Of a stretch of 9,412 nucleotides of DNA, positions 1-6,893 are shown piece by piece (within the stretch, counting starts at the first letter, position 1; every line of letters starts with the position of its first letter). Both the position numbers and the translations under genes were made by a program. The stretch comes from an uncultured Fretibacterium sp. Lineage in GTDB: Bacteria; Synergistota; Synergistia; Synergistales; Aminobacteriaceae. The notes under the pieces are model-generated. The model did no database searches and was not told where the DNA came from. It was given only the letters and a program-made list of their open reading frames with translations. Where the stretch lies: NCBI GenBank assembly GCA_937915835.1, contig CALGHA010000192.1, positions 1 to 9,412 on the forward strand. The letters are read 5' to 3'.

Positions 1-995
1 AAATTATTTCTCACGTCTTCAGGCTTCGTTATTCCCTCGACATTCCCCGACGTAAAATTATTCCCAATGTACAAAGCTCCCCTCACAATATGAAGCTCAT
101 ACGGGGCTAACTCAAGCTGTAAATATTTGTCGACAGCCTCACGCGTTTTGTTTATTGCGCTCCGAATTTCCGGAGTTTTTCTGCCGCTCAAAACAGTAAC
201 TCCGTCAACCTTCAGCAAAATATCGTTCGTACCTTCCTGAATGTTCGTGCGTAAAAGTCCCAGTGAATATTTACGCTCAATCGGAATATTTTTCTCATGC
301 AAGATTTTCACAGCCGTATCAAGCCGCTTTGACGTTCCCGGATGGTTCATGTAAATCCCGTATTCTACAATAGGCTGTTTATACTCTTCGGCCATGAATT
401 GCTCGAACAACGTAATCATCCCGGTCGGAGAATATCCGGATTGAATTAACGCTTCAAGCCCTAATTTATCGGCTTCGGTCTCAAGCTCCATCGTGTAAGA
501 ACTCGTAATAGCAACCTGTGCAACCTGAGCTAGAACAATCGGGGCCGCCGCTCCTCCGCTCAATAACATTACGGCCAATGCTCCAAGCGTAACTTTATTG
601 CTCTCAGCCGCCATTCTTAAGCTATGTTTACGATCAGCATGAATCATCTCGTGAGCCATTACAGCCGCAAGTTCTGAGTCAGTTTTGAGCGCGTCAATTA
701 TTCCCGTCGTGAAAAAAATAAATCCGCCTGGAAGACAAAACGCGTTCAACGCTTCAGTCTTAACAAGCCGGATTTCCCAGTCAATTCTTCTCTGCATATA
801 CGGTTCAAGTCTTGACGCAATCATCTCAAGTTTCGACGTAACAGCAGGGTCAACAGTCAACGGCCATTGCTTTTCGATTTCGGCAACAGCACGCTTCCCT
901 ATTTCAACTTCCTTCGCTAAGTCCGGATCAGGTTCTGCGGCAAAACATGAACTTAACGGGAATATGAATAATATTATCAGCAAAAATTTTTTCAT
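1..995 (-). CDS. M48-family zinc metallopeptidase, probable lipoprotein (3' end outside window)
   Basis: The protein is predicted to hydrolyse peptides at the cell envelope. The reading frame opens at ATG (993-995) and stays open to the window edge, giving 331 codons with no stop. The N-terminus is a signal peptide with a possible lipobox, LSSC (residues 14-17), so Cys17 could be acylated; cleavage after the Ala-Ala at 19-20 is the alternative. The zinc motif HEMIH is at residues 115-119 and the third ligand is probably Glu172 in ETEAD. A hydrophobic Gly/Ala-rich stretch (about 137-163) lies between them. HPGTSKR, about 40-50 residues downstream, matches the conserved HP..xxR segment of soluble M48 proteases. 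The start is 4 bases after the FlgN-like stop, and its only Shine-Dalgarno (GGAGG, 1013-1017) lies inside that gene 17 bases upstream, so translational coupling is likely. Family assignment is firm; the physiological substrate is unknown. Confidence 0.9.
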   Translation of the reverse strand, partial: MKKFLLIILFIFPLSSCFAAEPDPDLAKEVEIGKRAVAEIEKQWPLTVDPAVTSKLEMIASRLEPYMQRRIDWEIRLVKTEALNAFCLPGGFIFFTTGIIDALKTDSELAAVMAHEMIHADRKHSLRMAAESNKVTLGALAVMLLSGGAAAPIVLAQVAQVAITSSYTMELETEADKLGLEALIQSGYSPTGMITLFEQFMAEEYKQPIVEYGIYMNHPGTSKRLDTAVKILHEKNIPIERKYSLGLLRTNIQEGTNDILLKVDGVTVLSGRKTPEIRSAINKTREAVDKYLQLELAPYELHIVRGALYIGNNFTSGNVEGITKPEDVRNN

Positions 996-999
996 TGTG

Positions 1000-1455
1000 T
1001 CAAATTATGGATCCTCCCATTCTCGCGTAACTCGCGGCGGCATTTCTCCCTTGAACACGATTAATCATCTGGCCTCGTAATCCCGAAGTGAATTTATCAA
1101 GCTCAGAAATTGCGTCGTCCTCAGCACGAATTATGCTTCCGGCGATTTCCCGGCTCTCTTCAAGCATTAAGGGAAGCTCCGTATCATCAGGATAAATCTC
1201 GAGCAAATATTTTCCCAGACCTTCAGGACTTGCATTAACTCCGTAACTCAGCAATAAATCCTGCCAACTGTCAGCTAGCAATTGCAATTTTGAGATAATC
1301 TCGTCCTTCTGCTCAAGAATATTTAATAACTCGTCCATATCACCATTAAGGACAATGGCCTCAAGTTCTTGTGAGATCATTGCCCTCAAAGTTTTGCATA
1401 AATTTATTTCCCGTGATACAAGCTCTTTCGCCTGCGTCAATAATTTATCCTGCAA
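1000..1455 (-). CDS. flgN: FlgN/FliT-like flagellar export chaperone
   Basis: This is a predicted cytoplasmic all-helical protein of 151 residues, which is normal for FlgN. FlgN escorts the hook-associated proteins FlgK and FlgL to the flagellar export apparatus. The pattern of a long first helix with LEAIVLNGDMDELL followed by an EQKDEIISKL helix matches the FlgN family, whose members are poorly conserved, so FliT or another late-flagellar chaperone cannot be excluded. The frame is open to an ATG at 1560, but that would bury 116 bases in fliS and add a low-complexity Arg/Gln/His stretch. I prefer TTG at 1453-1455, which has GGGAG 8 bases upstream and overlaps the end of fliS by 11 bases. A second TTG at 1438-1440 is possible. 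It is the middle gene of fliS-flgN-M48 and is probably transcribed from the sigma-28 promoter upstream of fliS. Confidence 0.72.
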   Translation of the reverse strand: MQDKLLTQAKELVSREINLCKTLRAMISQELEAIVLNGDMDELLNILEQKDEIISKLQLLADSWQDLLLSYGVNASPEGLGKYLLEIYPDDTELPLMLEESREIAGSIIRAEDDAISELDKFTSGLRGQMINRVQGRNAAASYARMGGSII

Positions 1456-1987
1456 GTGTGAAGCTCCCTGTTCGTTTTGCTTGTGCTTGTGCTGGAGCTG
1501 GTGCCGCTGGAGCTGGTGCCGCAGGTTTCTCCGCTTCGGGTTTCTTGCCTTCAAGCTCATTCATAGCGTTCTGCAAGTCCTTGTCCTCAGGATGAGCCGC
1601 TTGATATTCCTGAAGAAGTTTCATTAACGCCTGCTCCCAAGTCTGCTTTAACTCCTCAAGCATTCCTCGAACCGTAACGACATTATCAGGCTCTTTCTTA
1701 ATATTCGCGTCAACAAGAAGCTGATACATGTATTCGTACAACTGCATGAGCTTATCGGCAACTTCTCCGCCCTTCTCACGATTAAGAGTAACCATGAGTT
1801 CCCGGATTACTTCCTGAGCACGAATTACTTCACGATTAGCTATGTCGAAATTCTTAGCGTTCATAGCACTCTCAGCTGTTCGGCACGCTTTAATCCCGAT
1901 GTCGTAAGTTATGAGTAAAAGCTGTTCTTTCGTCGCCGTTGAAATTCTCGTAGCCTGATAAGTAAGTTGAGCGTTGTTATTTGTCAT
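1445..1987 (-). CDS. fliS: Flagellar export chaperone FliS with Pro/Ala-rich C-terminal tail
   Basis: FliS binds the C-terminus of flagellin in the cytoplasm, prevents premature polymerisation and delivers it to the export gate. The first ~125 residues are a typical FliS four-helix bundle: Tyr-x-x-x-x-Ile near residues 10-15, then TATKEQLLLITYDIGIKAC, and a LYEYMYQLLVDANIKK helix. The family is usually about 125-135 residues long; this protein has 180. The extra C-terminal part (about 145-180) is Lys/Glu then Pro/Ala/Gln rich and ends in TGSFTLAG. Part of it is encoded by an exact 15-base tandem duplication. The start has GGGGG 8 bases upstream. It is the first gene of the operon, 46 bases downstream of the -10 element of a sigma-28 promoter, as expected for a late flagellar gene. 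Confidence 0.93.
   Translation of the reverse strand: MTNNNAQLTYQATRISTATKEQLLLITYDIGIKACRTAESAMNAKNFDIANREVIRAQEVIRELMVTLNREKGGEVADKLMQLYEYMYQLLVDANIKKEPDNVVTVRGMLEELKQTWEQALMKLLQEYQAAHPEDKDLQNAMNELEGKKPEAEKPAAPAPAAPAPAQAQAKRTGSFTLAG
1491..1520 (-). repeat. Exact 15-bp tandem duplication inside the fliS tail
   Basis: The plus-strand unit GCTGGAGCTGGTGCC occurs twice head to tail (1491-1505 and 1506-1520) and is followed by a partial third unit. On the coding strand it encodes the Ala/Pro repeats of the FliS tail. Because the unit is five codons long, gain or loss of copies changes tail length without a frameshift. Confidence 0.9.
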
Positions 1988-2032
1988 TCCATTAACCCCC
2001 TGAATGGTTTTTATTATCTCTAACTGTTCAGA

Positions 2033-2059
2033 TTATCGGCATATGAATTATGAACTTTT
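2033..2059 (-). promoter_or_regulatory. Sigma-28 (FliA) promoter for fliS operon
   Basis: On the minus strand the -10 element is GCCGATAA (2033-2040), a perfect match to the flagellar sigma-28 consensus. It is preceded by exactly 11 bases and then AAAAGTTC (2052-2059), which matches 6 of 8 positions of TAAAGTTT. Transcription should start near 2026 and leave about 38 bases of leader before the fliS ATG. The gene context (flagellin chaperone first) fits class-3 flagellar control. The element lies in the 85-base gap between gyrB and fliS. Confidence 0.87.
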
Positions 2060-2072
2060 AGCACAATTTACC

Positions 2073-3989
2073 CTAAACGTCAAGATTTTTCACTTCATGA
2101 GCATGTGTAATGATAAATTCCCGTCTCGGTTCAACCTTTTCGCCCATAAGAATATCAAAGTATTCATCGGCCAGGAAATTATCATCGAGTTCAACCTGTT
2201 TCAATATTCGATTGGCCGGGTCCATCGTTGTTTCCCATAATTGCTCAGGGTTCATCTCGCCTAATCCCTTGTAACGCTGAACAGAAACTTTTGACGCGTC
2301 AGGGGCTTTGTCAATATGCTCTCGTAACTCTTTATCGGTGTAGCAGTAATTTACGTTCTTGCCATATTGAACGCGATACAACGGCGGCTGAGCAAGATAC
2401 AAATATCCCTGAGATAATAAATCCGGCATATGACGATAAAAGAATGTCAATAACAATGTGCTGATATGTGCTCCGTCAACGTCAGCATCTGTCATGATGA
2501 TAATCTTGTGATAACGTAACTTGCTCGCGTCAAACTCATTGCCAATTCCACAGCCCAGAGCCGTAATAATCGTCTGAATTTCCCTGTTAGCAAGCATTTT
2601 GTCCATATGAGCTTTCTCAACGTTAAGAATTTTCCCGCGTAATGGCAGAATAGCTTGAAACTTTCTGTCGCGTCCTTGTTTTGCTGAACCTCCGGCGCTG
2701 TCTCCCTCGACGATATAAAGCTCTGTGTTCTCGGCTTTCTTTGATGAGCAATCGGCCAATTTTCCCGGTAAGCTCATTCCTGACATTGCACCTTTACGGA
2801 CGAGTTCACGGGCTTTCTTGGCGGCTTCTCTTGCACGTCTTGCGCGAATAGCTTTCTCCGCAATTGGCCGGACAATCTCAGGTCTCAATTCAAACGTTGA
2901 GATTAAACCCTCATAAACAACGGAATCAACAGCTCCTCGAACTTCACTGTTGCCAAGTCGAGTTTTCGTCTGACCTTCAAATTGAGGCTCACTAAGTTTT
3001 ACGGATAATATGCAGGTTAAGCCCTCTTTCAAGTCTTCACCGGATAAATTCTCTTCTTTGTCGCGCAAAATTTTCCCTGAACGTGCGGCCTCATTGATTA
3101 CTCGGGTTAAGGCTGAACGAAGCCCCATTAAGTGAGTTCCGCCCTCAATCGTGTGAATCAAATTCGCGTATGAATAAACATGTTCTTGATAGCCGTCGTT
3201 GTACTCAAAAGCTACGTCGACGCTGATATTTTCGCGAGTTCCGGAGATTACGACAGGTTCAGGGAATAAAGGCGTTCTGTCGCGGTCAATATACTTCACG
3301 AATGCGCCAATTCCCCCCTTGAAGAAATATTCTCGGCTCTCATTCGTTCGTTCGTCATTGACTGAGATCGTCAAGCCTGGATTGAGGAATGCTAACTCTT
3401 TGAAGCGGCTCTTTAACGTGTCTAATGAGTGATTAACTTCCTCAAAAATTTCTTTGTCGGGTAAATATTCAATTCTCGTCCCTTGCCAGTCAGCTTTAAC
3501 GCCTTCGGATAACTCCGTAACAGGAATTCCGCGTTCAAATCTCTGTGTTCTCTCGATACCGTCGCGAGCAATCGTAACAATGAGCCATTCAGACAAGGCA
3601 TTAACGACCGAGACACCTACGCCGTGAAGTCCTCCAGAAACTTTATAGGCTCCTTCTCCGAATTTTCCGCCTGCGTGTAAAATCGTCAAGACAACTTCAC
3701 TCGTGGGCCTGCCGTTATAAGGATGAGGATCCGTAGGAATTCCGCGCCCGTTGTCCTGAACTGTAATGCTCTCGTCGCGATGAATTGTAACCTGAATTTT
3801 ATCGCAAAATCCGGCCATAGCTTCATCGACGGCGTTATCAACAACCTCATAGACTAAATGATGAAGTCCCCGTGTGCTTGTGTCGCCGATATACATTCCT
3901 GGACGTTTTCGGACTGCTTCGAGGCCTTCAAGAACTTTTATGCTGTCTGCGCTGTATTCTGTTAATGGTGATGTGTTATTGATTTCCAT
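2073..3989 (-). CDS. gyrB: DNA gyrase subunit B
   Basis: GyrB is the ATPase subunit of the A2B2 gyrase that introduces negative supercoils. The 638-residue length is that of the compact form without the ~170-residue insert of enterobacterial GyrB. GHKL ATPase motifs are intact: catalytic Glu48 and Asn52 in YEVVDNAVDEA, Asp79 in DNGRGIP, and GLHGVG. The transducer segment has the QTKTRLGNSEV signature. The TOPRIM domain carries EGDSAGG (Glu428) and the metal-binding DADVD (Asp501/503/505). The tail contains QRYKGLGEMNPEQLW and FDILMGEKVEPRREFI, which favour GyrB over ParE. The start ATG has AGGAGG (4007-4012) but 17 bases away, which is long, and no alternative in-frame start lies between because TAA precedes it. 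It stands alone rather than in a dnaA-recF cluster. A minus-strand extended -10 promoter sits about 40 bases upstream. Confidence 0.97.
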   Translation of the reverse strand: MEINNTSPLTEYSADSIKVLEGLEAVRKRPGMYIGDTSTRGLHHLVYEVVDNAVDEAMAGFCDKIQVTIHRDESITVQDNGRGIPTDPHPYNGRPTSEVVLTILHAGGKFGEGAYKVSGGLHGVGVSVVNALSEWLIVTIARDGIERTQRFERGIPVTELSEGVKADWQGTRIEYLPDKEIFEEVNHSLDTLKSRFKELAFLNPGLTISVNDERTNESREYFFKGGIGAFVKYIDRDRTPLFPEPVVISGTRENISVDVAFEYNDGYQEHVYSYANLIHTIEGGTHLMGLRSALTRVINEAARSGKILRDKEENLSGEDLKEGLTCILSVKLSEPQFEGQTKTRLGNSEVRGAVDSVVYEGLISTFELRPEIVRPIAEKAIRARRAREAAKKARELVRKGAMSGMSLPGKLADCSSKKAENTELYIVEGDSAGGSAKQGRDRKFQAILPLRGKILNVEKAHMDKMLANREIQTIITALGCGIGNEFDASKLRYHKIIIMTDADVDGAHISTLLLTFFYRHMPDLLSQGYLYLAQPPLYRVQYGKNVNYCYTDKELREHIDKAPDASKVSVQRYKGLGEMNPEQLWETTMDPANRILKQVELDDNFLADEYFDILMGEKVEPRREFIITHAHEVKNLDV

Positions 3990-4025
3990 GAATGAAAAAT
4001 TTTAATCCTCCTTTAGAAGTACAGA

Positions 4026-4037
4026 GTGATTATAGCA
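4026..4037 (-). promoter_or_regulatory. Extended -10 promoter for gyrB
   Basis: The minus strand reads TGC-TATAAT (TATAAT at 4029-4034), an extended -10 element with a perfect hexamer. There is no convincing -35 at 16-18 bases, as is common for extended -10 promoters. The start site would be near 4022, giving a ~33-base leader that contains the AAAGGAGG ribosome binding site of gyrB. Confidence 0.6.
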
Positions 4038-4169
4038 GAATTAAAGATTTTCGCCGGTTAGCCTAAAAATAGAACATGTTATATTTTACTGCAAGTTTTA
4101 AGATTTACATTCCCGAACGTTTTCATAGATTTTTATGTGAGTATAAAGTGATTATGGCAAATTGACTTA

Positions 4170-4178
4170 TGATATGAT
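4170..4178 (+). promoter_or_regulatory. Possible extended -10 promoter for the thioesterase gene
   Basis: TGATATGAT fits the TGnTATAAT extended -10 pattern with one mismatch in the hexamer and lies 27 bases before the ATG. The nearby TTGACT (4163-4168) is only 4 bases from it and cannot serve as its -35. An alternative is TTTACA (4104-4109) with TAGATT (4126-4131) at 16-base spacing, which would give a longer leader. Weak call. Confidence 0.35.
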
Positions 4179-4204
4179 TACGAGCAAAACAGGAGGTTAT
4201 TAAC

Positions 4205-4615
4205 ATGGCTAAACAAATCACGATTACCCGCATTCGTTACGGTGAGACCGACAAAATGGGAGTTGCATATTACGGAAATTACATGAACTGGTTCGAGATG
4301 GGACGTTCGGACTTTTGCAGGGCTTACGGAAAAAGTTATGCTCAATGGGAAGCTGAAGGAGTTTTATTACCCGTCGTTGAAGCTCATTGCAGATATAAAT
4401 CTTCGTTATTCTATGACGAGGAGATTATGATTGAGACGACCGTAACGAAATTAACGAAAGTCAGCGTTGAGTTCACGTGTAAAATCTTTCATGCCGAGAC
4501 GAAACAATTAGCCGCCGAAGGTTACACGAAGCATGCGTTTACGTCGCCGGACGGGAAATTATTACGCAATGGGAATAATCTTTATGAATGGCTCAAGGAT
4601 AAATTAGCAGATTAA
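4205..4615 (+). CDS. ybgC: YbgC/FadM-type hotdog acyl-CoA thioesterase
   Basis: This is a small cytoplasmic 4HBT-superfamily enzyme that hydrolyses acyl-CoA thioesters. The length of 136 residues is usual for the family. The family signature is intact at the N-terminus: RYGETDKMGVAYYGNYMNWF (residues 11-30), with Asp16 as the catalytic acid and the YxNY/F helix following. VVEAHCRYKSSLFYDEEI and the final strand with AEGYTKHAFTSPDGK also fit. In many bacteria ybgC accompanies tol-pal; here it stands alone, divergent from gyrB, so the substrate cannot be read from context. The start is well supported: AGGAGG 8 bases before ATG. It is the only plus-strand gene in the window and ends at a weak hairpin shared with the convergent exported-protein gene. 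Confidence 0.92.
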   Translation: MAKQITITRIRYGETDKMGVAYYGNYMNWFEMGRSDFCRAYGKSYAQWEAEGVLLPVVEAHCRYKSSLFYDEEIMIETTVTKLTKVSVEFTCKIFHAETKQLAAEGYTKHAFTSPDGKLLRNGNNLYEWLKDKLAD

Positions 4616-4616
4616 C

Positions 4617-4646
4617 AAAGAGACTCCGCTTTTAACCGGAGCCTTT
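4617..4646. terminator. Weak bidirectional hairpin between convergent genes
   Basis: CTCCG (4624-4628) pairs with CGGAG (4637-4641) around an 8-base loop, and flanking AAAG/CTTT can extend it across an internal loop. T-rich sequence follows on both strands but without an uninterrupted T run. It lies in the 39 bases between the converging stop codons and could end both transcripts. Weak by intrinsic-terminator standards. Confidence 0.5.
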
Positions 4647-4654
4647 AGGGATTT

Positions 4655-6820
4655 CTATTGTTCGATTGCGATGATGTAAAGTTCCTGAGTCTTCAGGTTT
4701 TCACCTTTAACTTGAACTTTGAAGTCCTCATGTATAAATTCTTCAGTCAATGTAAACGTTCCATCTTCTGACACGATTATATCTTCGTTGAGTTCATCAT
4801 CAATATAAACTGAGAGATTATCGTTGGGAGCATCAGCATCAATTTGGAAATTTACCGGCTCGTTAGCTTTAACCTCTATAATGTCCTCGTCGCGTTCTGT
4901 TCCTTGATGAAGAATGTTATCGCCTACGACATGAAGTGCAGCGTTTACGACCGCATAATGTGTGTATGAAAATTCAGGCTCTGTGTTCGGTACAGCTTGA
5001 ACGTCGTTATTATTTTGGAGCATATCAACGTTTAATATTTCCTCTGTAAGTCCACGGGAATTTTCAGCATTCTTATTCTCGGAGGTGTTTGTGCTTGAAG
5101 CTGCCTTTATCGTTACTGTGTAAGATTTTGTTGCAGTAGCACCGTTCTTATCCGTAACTTTAACTTTGAAGGTAAATTTTCCTGCTTTAGTCGGAGTGCC
5201 TGAGATTTTCCCTGAAGTTTTATTCAGTTTTAATCCAGTAGGTAAAGTTCCGCTGCTCTTCGTCCAAGTATAAGGTGAAGTTCCGCCGGAGGCTTTGAGT
5301 GTAACTGAGTATGACTTCTTGACTGTGCCATTTTTTAAAGTCCCGGTTATCTTGGGGGCTGTAATTGTCATAGTAAATGATTTTGTCGCTGTGGCTCCGT
5401 TCTTGTCTGTAACTTTAACTTTGAAGGTAAATTTTCCTGCTTCGGTTGGAGTGCCTGAGATTTTCCCTGAAGTTTTATTCAGTTTTAATCCAGTAGGCAA
5501 AGTTCCGCTGCTCCTCGTCCAAGTGTAAGGTGAAGTTCCGCCGGAGGCCTTAAGCGTCGCTGAATATGACTTTTTGATTACTCCATCGCTTAAACTCGTT
5601 GAGATCTTCGGCCCTGTTATAGTCAAATCAATATCTTCTTCGACACTTTCGCCGTTATCATCAGTGCAAATCAACGTGAATGAATAATTTCCGGCTTTTG
5701 TGGGTTTGCCTGTAATCTTTGCTGTTGCTCCTGATTTTTTTAGCGAGAGGCCGGGCGGTAAATCTCCGTCAATATCCCAGTCATAAGGTGCAGTTCCGCC
5801 TGTAATCGAAGCAGTGCCAGTGTAAGTTACTTTGACTTTACCCGTAGTCTTAAATGAAGATGTCAGTTCAAGAGGGTCAGGATCTGGCTCTTCGTTAGGG
5901 TCTATCTCAATATTGTCGTACACTTTTCCTTTGAAGCCGCTTCGTCCTGCAAAAAGCCCGCCTGTATTGCCGTCATTACCTGCATTCACTGTAACTTTTA
6001 CCCAGTTTCCGCTCATTAAGCTTTTATTATGAGAATCCTCAAAATATGCCGTAATTCCGCCTGCATAAATATAATTATTGAGAGCACCTTTAGCATTGGA
6101 CTTTACAGTTGTTGCTGATTTAGAGCCTACTTTGCAGTTTTTAATAATTGAATAATAATCGCTCGTACGGCTTCCGTAAAAACCTCCGTAACCTCCTGCA
6201 TAACCGACAATTCCGCCTGTATAGACTTTTGGAAAATCATTATATAATTGAGTGGCTGTAACAGAACCGTCAAACTTGCAATTTTCAACACTGCCTCCGC
6301 ACAGATAAGCCACAATACCGCTGACAAAATATCGTGCCACGTGAGTTCTTGCCGAAAAACTTACACTGCCTTCAACGTTTAGATTTTTTACCGTTCCATC
6401 CCCTGTTACAACACCAAACAAGCCACAATAACTTTCAAATGGAATATCTTCAATAAGTTGGATTTTTGAGATTTTCACTTTTATTGTATGCCCGTTGCCG
6501 TCAAAATGTCCGTTGAAAAACTGTGCGTCGTGATATAAACCGCCTGTGTAGCTGCCGATAGCGTCCCAATCAGTATAGCCTGTTAAATCAATATCTTTTG
6601 TAAGCTTGAAATATCCTTTTTGAATAAAGCTATTTCCTGAATTAACGTCATCTCTGACTTTCGCAAGCACTGCCGCCGAAGGAATTTCCCACGCTGAATC
6701 TTCATCGTAGCCGTAATACTCATAGCCTGCCTGGCCGTAAACAACAGCAAATACTTCTGAGGCCGTCATCGTGAGAATTATGCAGATACATGATAAAAGA
6801 ACACTTATAACTTTTCTCAT
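4655..6820 (-). CDS. Large exported protein with GLUG-like repeats and three Ig-like (He_PIG) domains
   Basis: I recognise the domains but not the protein. Residues 1-25 are a classical signal peptide (MRK, hydrophobic core, VFA cleavage site). Residues ~60-300 hold glycine-rich repeats of the GLUG type (GLFGVVTGDGTVKNLNVEGSVS, then SGIVAY, GGIVGY, AGGITAY and GGLFAG units), which usually form a beta-helix. An acidic Pro-Asp-Glu linker (306-317) leads to three ~85-residue Ig-like domains of the putative-Ig/He_PIG type (about 319-403, 404-488, 489-573), each with GGTxPYxW and LPxGLxL...GxPTxAGxxxF. The last two are nearly identical. After an Asn/Glu-rich linker (574-615) comes an acidic ~105-residue domain I cannot name. 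There is no LPXTG or other sorting tail. AGGAGG lies 11 bases before ATG. It is likely a secreted or surface adhesin-type protein. It follows the hpf terminator with only 27 bases between the T run and the start codon. Confidence 0.88.
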   Translation of the reverse strand: MRKVISVLLSCICIILTMTASEVFAVVYGQAGYEYYGYDEDSAWEIPSAAVLAKVRDDVNSGNSFIQKGYFKLTKDIDLTGYTDWDAIGSYTGGLYHDAQFFNGHFDGNGHTIKVKISKIQLIEDIPFESYCGLFGVVTGDGTVKNLNVEGSVSFSARTHVARYFVSGIVAYLCGGSVENCKFDGSVTATQLYNDFPKVYTGGIVGYAGGYGGFYGSRTSDYYSIIKNCKVGSKSATTVKSNAKGALNNYIYAGGITAYFEDSHNKSLMSGNWVKVTVNAGNDGNTGGLFAGRSGFKGKVYDNIEIDPNEEPDPDPLELTSSFKTTGKVKVTYTGTASITGGTAPYDWDIDGDLPPGLSLKKSGATAKITGKPTKAGNYSFTLICTDDNGESVEEDIDLTITGPKISTSLSDGVIKKSYSATLKASGGTSPYTWTRSSGTLPTGLKLNKTSGKISGTPTEAGKFTFKVKVTDKNGATATKSFTMTITAPKITGTLKNGTVKKSYSVTLKASGGTSPYTWTKSSGTLPTGLKLNKTSGKISGTPTKAGKFTFKVKVTDKNGATATKSYTVTIKAASSTNTSENKNAENSRGLTEEILNVDMLQNNNDVQAVPNTEPEFSYTHYAVVNAALHVVGDNILHQGTERDEDIIEVKANEPVNFQIDADAPNDNLSVYIDDELNEDIIVSEDGTFTLTEEFIHEDFKVQVKGENLKTQELYIIAIEQ
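5102..5611 (-). repeat. Two tandem 255-bp near-identical Ig-domain repeats
   Basis: Two units of 255 bases (5102-5356 and 5357-5611) encode residues 489-573 and 404-488 of the exported protein. They match almost throughout at DNA level; for example the blocks beginning at 5183 and 5438 share long identical runs with isolated synonymous or conservative changes. A third, more diverged copy of the domain lies next to them (about 5612-5866). The near identity points to recent duplication or ongoing gene conversion. Confidence 0.93.
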
Positions 6821-6847
6821 TTTAATAAATACCTCCTAGCTAAATAT

Positions 6848-6881
6848 AAAAAATTCCTCCGGCCAAGAAAGACCAGAGGAA
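6848..6881 (-). terminator. Intrinsic terminator of hpf
   Basis: TTCCTCCGG (6854-6862) pairs with CCAGAGGAA (6873-6881) around a 10-base loop, with one mismatch on the plus strand that becomes a G-U pair in the minus-strand RNA. Six Us follow on the minus strand (6848-6853). It lies just after the hpf stop codon. Flanking A and T runs mean it could also act, less well, on plus-strand transcripts. Confidence 0.85.
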
Positions 6882-6893
6882 AATTTTTACGCT

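Noticed and set aside
685..1080. Plus-strand 131-residue open frame
   Set aside because: Antisense to the well-supported M48 protease and FlgN-like genes, with no recognisable domain or ribosome binding site.
1456..1560. Upstream extension of the FlgN-like gene to an ATG at 1560
   Set aside because: It would overlap fliS by 116 bases and encode Arg/Gln/His-rich low-complexity sequence that mirrors the Pro/Ala codons of fliS in another frame; TTG at 1455 has a well-placed GGGAG.
1355..1627. Plus-strand open frames with Cys/Ala/Gly-rich sequence
   Set aside because: They are antisense shadows of the fliS tail; no Shine-Dalgarno or homology, and the composition is explained by the repeat on the other strand.
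2073..3989. ParE (topoisomerase IV subunit B) instead of GyrB
   Set aside because: The YKGLGEMNPEQLWETTMDP segment and the C-terminal FDILMGEKVEPRREFI pattern are GyrB-like, and no parC neighbour is present.
4074..4081. AACATGTT palindrome as a LexA/SOS box
   Set aside because: It lacks the GAACN4GTTC or CTGTN8ACAG arrangement and is distant from both promoters; short palindromes are expected by chance in AT-rich DNA.
4163..4168. TTGACT as a -35 element for the thioesterase gene
   Set aside because: No -10-like hexamer lies 16-18 bases downstream, where the sequence is already at the Shine-Dalgarno.
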